Source of the DNA: Sphingomonas sp. HMP9
GTDB lineage: Bacteria; Pseudomonadota; Alphaproteobacteria; Sphingomonadales; Sphingomonadaceae
Direction of reading: 5' to 3'
Assembly: GCF_013374115.1 (NCBI RefSeq)
Contig: NZ_AP022673.1
Coordinates: 2,628,001-2,692,000 of the forward strand
Length of the DNA stretch: 64,000 nucleotides
Below are positions 61,306 to 64,000 of the stretch, one piece after another. Numbering within the stretch: position 1 is the stretch's first letter; each line of letters opens with the position of its first letter. Under the pieces are notes generated by a model. It was not told the origin of the DNA, ran no database searches, and saw nothing but the letters and a program-made list of their open reading frames with translations. A program made the position numbers and the translations under genes.

Positions 61306-61827
61306 ATGGTGATGGATGCGAGCAAAGTTGACGGCCAACTGTTTCTCGGTGAGAACCTGCCACCCGACACTACAACCCGTCACCAGCGTACCAGAACAGA
61401 AGAAGCAGCCTGGGGCACTCAAGCCGTCTACGAACTCGTCGAACCTGATAGCGGCATCATCTACGAGCGCGTTCTGCTCGTCACGAAGGACCCGACGACT
61501 CTACCGCATGGCCGCGAGAAATGTGCCAAATGGGCGCATATCGGACCAATAAAGACTTGCGTTGGCTGGACGGTCAACTTGCAATGGTATTACGTTCGCG
61601 CAGTGTTGCGAGTTTCCACTGCCAAGCCGGTCGACATCAAGGACATCGTCGAAGACTGTTTGCGCGAAGGCGCAATCGCCGCCGCGATCGCTGCAATCAT
61701 CACCGGCGGGAGCGCAGCCGCTGCCGCCGCGGCAGGTGCGGTCGAAGTTTGTCTTGCGCGCAAATTGGGCGATCAGTTGCTCTCCGTGTCCGTAAATCTC
61801 GAACATTACTGGGGCGAGTGGCAATAG
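61306..61827 (+). CDS. hypothetical protein with Ala/Gly-rich membrane-active-like helix
   Basis: From ATG 61306 the 173-aa protein has a beta-rich first part (EEAAWGTQAVYELVEPDSGI, IGPIKTCVGWTVNLQWYYVR) and an unusual helix near residues 115-150. That helix reads CLREGAIAAAIAAIITGGSA then AAAAAAGAVEVCLARKLG. Glycine-zipper-like helices of this type occur in pore-forming bacteriocins and membrane-inserting toxins. No signal peptide or immunity gene is evident. It is isolated between lysR and the cyclophilin. The function is unknown. Confidence 0.55.
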   Translation: MVMDASKVDGQLFLGENLPPDTTTRHQRTRTEEAAWGTQAVYELVEPDSGIIYERVLLVTKDPTTLPHGREKCAKWAHIGPIKTCVGWTVNLQWYYVRAVLRVSTAKPVDIKDIVEDCLREGAIAAAIAAIITGGSAAAAAAAGAVEVCLARKLGDQLLSVSVNLEHYWGEWQ

Positions 61828-61884
61828 GATCAGCCCGGAATAGTCAATACCGGGGCGGCGCGACGCCACCCCGGTACCTCATTA

Positions 61885-62343
61885 TCAGGCGGCGCGTGCC
61901 TTAACGATCTTGCCCGGCGCGCGCGGCGGCTCGCCCTTGGGCAGCGCGTCGATCAGGTCCATGCCGTCGGTGACTTCGCCCCACACGGTGTACTGCTTGT
62001 CGAGGAAGCGCGCGTCGTCGAACACGATAAAGAACTGCGAGTTCGCCGTGTCGGGCTGATTGGTGCGCGCCATCGAGCACACCCCGCGGACGTGCGGCTC
62101 GGCCGAGAACTCTGCTTTGAGGTTGGGCTTGGTCGAGCCACCGGTGCCGTCGCCGCGACCACCGTCACCGCCCTGCGCCATGAAGCCCGGGATCACGCGG
62201 TGGAAGGGGACGCCGTCGTAGAAGCCTTCGTTCGCGAGTTCGGCAATCCGCTCAACGTGCTTGGGCGCGAGATCGGGGCGGAACTTGATCATGACGTCGC
62301 CGCCATCGAGGGTCAGCGTCAGCGTTTCGGGGGTGTCAGCCAT
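61885..62343 (-). CDS. peptidyl-prolyl cis-trans isomerase, cyclophilin type
   Basis: The 152-aa protein shows the cyclophilin signature: KHVERIAELANEGFYDGVPF, HRVIPGFMAQGGDGGRGDGT, GVCSMARTNQPDTANSQFFI and YTVWGEVTDGMDLIDALPKG. The catalytic Arg in FHRVIPGFM and the QGG loop are present. There is no signal peptide, so it acts in the cytoplasm on proline bonds during folding. Confidence 0.95.
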   Translation of the reverse strand: MADTPETLTLTLDGGDVMIKFRPDLAPKHVERIAELANEGFYDGVPFHRVIPGFMAQGGDGGRGDGTGGSTKPNLKAEFSAEPHVRGVCSMARTNQPDTANSQFFIVFDDARFLDKQYTVWGEVTDGMDLIDALPKGEPPRAPGKIVKARAA

Positions 62344-62451
62344 TCATGTTCTCCTGAATTGATGAGGCGCAGATAGGGAGCCGCACTCCGACTGGCAAAT
62401 GCACGCGCGCGGCGTTAGGGGCCGGGCATACGCTTTTTAAGGGAGGCAGCC

Positions 62452-63861
62452 ATGAGCGAACTCGAGCTTCCCGAGCCCGAAACCGAGATCCAGCCCGAGA
62501 CTCAGCTCGATCGCGACGACCATTTGCGCCCCGAATTCGTCCGTGCCGTCCTCGATGCGGTCGAGGCGGGCGACGACGAGACCGCGCGCGCGCTGGTTGA
62601 GCCGTTGCATCCGGCCGACATCGCCGATCTGTTCGAGCTGACCCCACAGGAGGATCGGGCGGCGCTCGCCCGCGCGGTCACCGACCTGCTCGGCGGCGAC
62701 GTGTTCGCCGAGATGAACGATTACGTCCGCGAGGACCTGATCGACGCGCTCGAGCCGCACCAGGTCGCCGATCTGGCGTCCGAACTCGATACCGACGACG
62801 CGGTCGCGATCATCGAGGACATGGACGAGGACGAGCAGCGCGCGGTGTTGCGCGCGCTCGATCCGGACGACCGTGCGGCGATCGAGGAGGCGCTGAGCTA
62901 CGCCGAGGAATCCGCCGGCCGCCTGATGCAGCGCGAGCTGATCGCGGTGCCCGAGCATTGGACTGTCGGCGACGCCATCGATTATTTGCGCGGTCACGAG
63001 GAGCTGACCACCGATTTCTGGGAGATCTTCGTCGTCGACCCTGCGCACAAGCCGATCGGCACGTGCCAGCTGTCGTGGATGCTGCGCACGCCGCGCGGAA
63101 TCGCCATCGCCGACGTGATGAAGCGCGAACAGACGCTGATCCCGGTCGACATGGACCAGGAAGAGGTGGCGCTGCGCTTTCAGAAATATGCGCTGATCTC
63201 CGCCGCGGTCGTCGATCATGGGGGGCGGTTGGTGGGGATGATTACGGTCGATGATATTGTCCACATCATTTCGGAAGAGGCGGGGGAGGATACGTTGCGG
63301 CTGGCAGGGGCTGGCGACGGCGACATCAACGAGCCGATCCGGCTGACCGTGCGGACGCGCTTCATCTGGCTGGTGGTCAACCTGGGCACCGCGATGGTCG
63401 CGTCATCGGTCGTCGGGCTGTTCCAGGGGACGATCGCCAGTTTCGCGCTGCTCGCGGTGCTGATGCCGATCGTCTCGGGGATGGGCGGCAATGCGGGCAC
63501 GCAGACGCTCGCGGTGGTGGTGCGTGCGCTGGCGACCAACCAGCTGACGAGTTCGAACACCGCGCGGATGATCGGCCGCGAATTCCGCATCGCCGCCGCA
63601 AACGGCGTGATGCTGGGGCTGCTGATCGGCTGCGGGACCTATGTGATCTTCCACAACCAGAATCTGTCGATCGTGATCGCCGCCGCGATGCTGACCAACA
63701 ATCTCGTCGCGGGGCTCAGCGGCGTGCTGGTGCCGGTGACGCTGGACAAGTTCCGGATCGATCCCGCGGTGTCGTCGGCGGTGTTCGTGACGACGATGAC
63801 CGACACGATGGGGTTCTTCTCATTCCTCGGATTGGCGTCATTATGGGGTCTGCACGGTTGA
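62452..63861 (+). CDS. mgtE: magnesium transporter MgtE
   Basis: The 469-aa protein has the MgtE N domain (LVEPLHPADIADLFELTPQE, to about 150), a CBS pair with VIDHGG-like VVDHGGRLVGMITVDDIVHI near 255, a plug helix and five C-terminal membrane helices. Conserved RFIWLVVNLGTAMVASSVVG, MPIVSGMGGNAGTQTLAVVV and the last helix SSAVFVTTMTDTMGFFSFLG mark the pore. It is a Mg2+-gated magnesium channel of the inner membrane. GGGAGG precedes the start. Confidence 0.96.
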   Translation: MSELELPEPETEIQPETQLDRDDHLRPEFVRAVLDAVEAGDDETARALVEPLHPADIADLFELTPQEDRAALARAVTDLLGGDVFAEMNDYVREDLIDALEPHQVADLASELDTDDAVAIIEDMDEDEQRAVLRALDPDDRAAIEEALSYAEESAGRLMQRELIAVPEHWTVGDAIDYLRGHEELTTDFWEIFVVDPAHKPIGTCQLSWMLRTPRGIAIADVMKREQTLIPVDMDQEEVALRFQKYALISAAVVDHGGRLVGMITVDDIVHIISEEAGEDTLRLAGAGDGDINEPIRLTVRTRFIWLVVNLGTAMVASSVVGLFQGTIASFALLAVLMPIVSGMGGNAGTQTLAVVVRALATNQLTSSNTARMIGREFRIAAANGVMLGLLIGCGTYVIFHNQNLSIVIAAAMLTNNLVAGLSGVLVPVTLDKFRIDPAVSSAVFVTTMTDTMGFFSFLGLASLWGLHG

Positions 63862-63892
63862 TCGCAGCACTATAGCGCCCATTTCCAACGCC

Positions 63893-64000
63893 ATGCCGCT
63901 CCATCTCACCAAAGTCGCGTTCGGCGCGGAAAGCGTCGACCACCTCGCCGAGCGCCTGCGCCTGCGCGGCGAGGAAGGGCCGGTGTTCCTCACCACGCGC
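63893..64000 (+). CDS. DUF1489-family protein (partial, 5' end)
   Basis: The 36 visible codons read MPLHLTKVAFGAESVDHLAE and RLRLRGEEGPVFLTTR, the typical opening of DUF1489 proteins, which are conserved in alphaproteobacteria and of unknown function. The gene runs off the right edge of the window, 31 bases after the mgtE stop. Confidence 0.8.
   Translation, partial: MPLHLTKVAFGAESVDHLAERLRLRGEEGPVFLTTR

Overview
The window looks like a chromosomal segment of a sphingomonad (Alphaproteobacteria, Sphingomonas or a close relative). The evidence is the high GC content, the character of the core proteins (EipA/DUF1134, RlmE behind a Ppx/GppA phosphatase, RpoZ, a bacterial CDC48-type AAA ATPase, MgtE, DUF1489), small secreted proteins with CKxAxGRF repeats, and the remains of a gene-transfer-agent (GTA) tail cluster. 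No rRNA operon or CRISPR array is visible.

Layout. 1-5.8 kb is accessory DNA: a DUF4238 protein, a Panacea-domain protein and an AT-rich P-loop ATPase gene split by a 1,367-bp IS66-family element. It ends at a 3' tRNA fragment. 5.9-16.06 kb is core: tRNA-Ser(GCT), EipA, PyrC, YgfZ, a shikimate-dehydrogenase-like enzyme, an OmpA-family porin, and then a decayed GTA tail module (DUF2793, g15-like tail protein, frameshifted g14-like peptidase, C-terminal scrap of the major tail protein). At about 16.06 kb the truncated tail gene abuts a truncated 3'-5' exonuclease, and a mosaic island runs from there to the integrase next to tRNA-Gln at 49.8 kb.

The island (16.06-49.8 kb) holds an ADP-ribosyltransferase-like protein, a three-gene operon of small membrane proteins, and a contact-dependent inhibition locus: TpsB/CdiB, a 2,996-residue CdiA ending in a colicin-type HNH DNase, an Im-like immunity protein, then an orphan toxin tail and orphan immunity candidate. 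It also holds a prophage remnant (HTH protein and prohead-protease/capsid fusion), a Panacea/transmembrane pair resembling a toxin-antitoxin module, a DUF4145 gene split by an IS256-family element, and an operon of small genes with a ribbon-helix-helix protein and a palindromic operator. That operon is split by a 3.76-kb inverted IS110-IS5-IS110 structure. An HTH protein, a small protein and a tyrosine recombinase complete it.

49.8-64 kb is core again: tRNA-Gln(CTG), Ppx/GppA, RlmE, RpoZ, a phospholipase-D/cardiolipin-synthase protein, a frameshifted phospholipid-methyltransferase-like gene, a monooxygenase-MFS pair, CDC48, a LysR regulator, a cyclophilin, MgtE and the start of a DUF1489 gene.

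Three insertions leave exact target duplications (8, 9 and 9 bp). Removing each insertion with one duplicate restores an open frame across the host gene: a 546-aa ATPase, a 244-aa DUF4145 protein and a 105-aa operon protein. Function calls rest on recognised sequence patterns, since no database search was possible.
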